Positions 14,636 to 15,968 of a stretch of 15,968 nucleotides of DNA are shown piece after piece; within the stretch, counting starts at the first letter, position 1, and each line of letters begins with the position of its first letter. The stretch is from Chrysochromulina parva. Lineage: Eukaryota > Haptophyta > Prymnesiales > Chrysochromulinaceae. The position numbers and the translations under genes are program-made. The DNA is taken from the NCBI GenBank assembly GCA_002887195.1, contig PJAB01001249.1, positions 1-15,968 on the forward strand. The letters are read 5' to 3'. The notes below the pieces were generated by a model. It was not told the DNA's origin. It was given only the letters and a program-made list of their open reading frames with translations, and did no database searches.

Positions 14636-15968
14636 TCACAACCACCGTGCGACTTCAGGAGGCTTCTGCTCCTTCCGGGTGTCTATCCATACTGGATCCA
14701 AGGATCCCCCATAGGAAGGCTCGGACGAGCTCCTCAATGCATACGAGGGTTTGCTGTCGCCACTCAAGGCGACGGTAGGAGGCGACGAGGATCTGCAGCT
14801 GGCGCGTCCGCCAGATCCACCGCCCAAGCTTAGCTTCGACGTCATCATTCCTCTCATCGATCGATCTTTTCTTTTCCCTTGCTCCTCGAGCTTGGCGAGA
14901 TGCTTTGCCATCTTCCCGGCTTCGGCCAGCCACACAGGATCCATGGCTTCCACATTGAATGGTTCGGACGAGCTCTCCAGTGGAGACGAGGGTCTTCTGT
15001 CGCGACCAGAGGCGATGATAGAAGGCGATCGATTAGGCGACGAGGATCTGCAGCTGGCGCGTCCGCCAGATCCACCGCCCAAGCCTTGTAGCTTCGACGT
15101 CATCATTCTTCTCATCGAACGCTCTCTCTTTTTCTCTTTCTCCTCGAGCTTGGCGAGATGCATTGCCATCTCCTCGGCTTCGGCGAGCTCGCTCGGGTCC
15201 GCTGCCTCCATGCTGCCTAGACTGTTGAGCATCTCGGACCAGTTGACCCGCTTGGCCTCACCGGAGGTGCCTCGCTGCTTGTCCGCCAGCTGCTTGCCCA
15301 GTCGCCGAAGTGCGAGCTTGACGGCCGTCCAGTGCAGCTTGCCCGCTGCCAAAGGGTATGTATACACACTCTCCAGCGCGCCATTTGAGTTCACCGCCCC
15401 ACCCTCAATCTCCTCGTTGATGATGGCCAGCAGGCTCGCGCGCGTCACGAGCTGCACGTCGGCGTACGTGAGGGCGCAGGCCGGGGGTGAACGCAGGTCG
15501 GAGCGGTTGAGGATGCAGTCCTCGCCCCAGACCGAGCCGCCGAGCAGGATCGAGCCGCGGTGGACGACGGTGCCCCTGTTCAGGTTGTACAGGGCGTCGG
15601 CGGGGAGCATCTCTGTTGGCACGAAGACCATTGGATCGAGCGCCATGGCGATGCGCACCGAGCACGCCATCTCGACGCCCTGCAGGAATGGGACCGACGT
15701 GAGCCATGGGCCGTTGACCTGGAGCGAGAGCTCGCCCTGATGCTTGTGCGACAGAAGCTGCATGAGCACCTTTTGCGAGTTGCCCATCTGCACGTGCTTG
15801 GCGCGGTAGAGGTACTCGCGCAGCTTGATGCGTGTGGGCGTGGCGAGTCGGTTCATCCGGCAGTAGCGATTGAGCTGGTCCATGTTGTTGCGGAAGACGA
15901 TGCCCTCGGGGTTCATGTTGGAGAGCACGTCGCACAATGAGGCGACGATGGTGCTGTTGAGCAAGCAT
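14636..15968 (-). CDS. CNG/HCN-type cation channel, C-terminal part (5' end off the right edge)
   Basis: The frame is open from base 15968 down to a stop at 14636, about 443 codons. The first visible residues (CLLNSTIVASL) look like the end of a pore-lining S6 helix, so the voltage sensor and pore lie beyond the edge. A C-linker follows (about 15690-15910: MDQLNRYCRMNRL, RIKLREYLYRAKHVQ), then a cyclic-nucleotide-binding-like domain (about 15400-15690). In that domain the usual FGE is WGED (15518-15529), and the Arg-Ser/Thr-Ala phosphate motif is replaced by RSPPACAL, so ligand binding may be lost, as in KCNH channels. The remaining tail (14636-15390) is charged and Ser-rich, with an internally duplicated segment. 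Role by family: a plasma-membrane or endomembrane cation channel. Ion and gating cannot be read here. It is convergent with the 8266 gene. Confidence 0.87.
   Translation of the reverse strand, partial: CLLNSTIVASLCDVLSNMNPEGIVFRNNMDQLNRYCRMNRLATPTRIKLREYLYRAKHVQMGNSQKVLMQLLSHKHQGELSLQVNGPWLTSVPFLQGVEMACSVRIAMALDPMVFVPTEMLPADALYNLNRGTVVHRGSILLGGSVWGEDCILNRSDLRSPPACALTYADVQLVTRASLLAIINEEIEGGAVNSNGALESVYTYPLAAGKLHWTAVKLALRRLGKQLADKQRGTSGEAKRVNWSEMLNSLGSMEAADPSELAEAEEMAMHLAKLEEKEKKRERSMRRMMTSKLQGLGGGSGGRASCRSSSPNRSPSIIASGRDRRPSSPLESSSEPFNVEAMDPVWLAEAGKMAKHLAKLEEQGKRKDRSMRGMMTSKLSLGGGSGGRASCRSSSPPTVALSGDSKPSYALRSSSEPSYGGSLDPVWIDTRKEQKPPEVARWL
14694..15195 (-). repeat. Tandem duplication of about 85 codons in the channel tail
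   Basis: Two adjacent units (about 14694-14936 and 14937-15195) are in frame. A 48-base block is identical between 14781-14828 and 15036-15083, offset 255 bases. Both encode a DPxxLAEAxxMAxHLAKLEE helix, then a basic segment, MMTSKL, LGGGSGGRASCRSSSP and an SSSEP motif. Small in-frame indels separate them. A truncated third start (SLDPVWI) precedes the C-terminus. Confidence 0.92.

Noticed and set aside
15405..15968. Minus-strand frame starting with ATG at 15968
   Set aside because: A shifted, Arg/His-rich frame; the adjacent frame encodes a clear C-linker and nucleotide-binding-like domain and continues past the edge.

Overview
The window reads as nuclear DNA of a GC-rich eukaryotic microalga with a secondary (complex) plastid, most like a haptophyte. 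The evidence is spliceosomal introns, a triosephosphate isomerase and an FKBP isomerase that both begin with an ER signal peptide followed by transit-peptide-like sequence, a chromodomain protein, a PHO80-type cyclin and a cyclic-nucleotide-gated-type ion channel. The lineage is inferred from protein features only. No rRNA, tRNA, CRISPR or transposase was recognised.

Layout, left to right. (1) 1-3073, minus: the N-terminal 1,024 codons of a large intronless nuclear protein with acidic, Lys/Ala-rich and KEAAAA-repeat stretches, a PIP-box-like motif, a Tudor-like module and a chromodomain; it runs off the left edge. (2) 3345-4121, minus: a plastid, probably thylakoid, FKBP-type prolyl isomerase. 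(3) 4390-5223, plus: an uncharacterised protein, possibly SPRY-like, divergent from the FKBP gene. (4) 5224-5882: spacer. (5) 5883-6845, plus: a PHO80-like cyclin. (6) 6846-7235: spacer with a tandem duplication and a cluster of small repeats just upstream of the next gene. (7) 7236-8168, plus: plastid-targeted triosephosphate isomerase. (8) 8266-14105, plus: a six-exon gene for a predicted 1,550-residue protein. It has an N-terminal multi-pass membrane part, an alkaline-phosphatase-superfamily ectodomain, more membrane helices and a long cytosolic coiled-coil tail. (9) 14106-14635: convergent 3' spacer with a hairpin and a repeated TGACGTG motif. (10) 14636-15968, minus: the C-terminal part of a CNG/HCN-type channel, with an internally duplicated tail; its 5' part lies beyond the right edge.

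The most unusual signal is in gene 8. It is the only gene here with recognisable introns, and all five introns are built largely of short direct repeats. Introns 1 and 5 contain near-identical copies of the end of the preceding exon (about 30-36 bases), as expected if introns arise by tandem duplication of an AGGT-containing exon segment. The internal arrays (12-, 12-, 30- and 34-base units) repeat CTGAT or TTGAT, which fits a branch-point consensus, and introns 2 and 3 share the decamer CTCTGATGGC. Together they suggest a family of young, expanding, repeat-built introns.

The genes do not form one pathway. Triosephosphate isomerase and FKBP both serve the plastid. The chromodomain protein and cyclin are regulatory. 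The phosphatase-like protein and the channel are membrane proteins.
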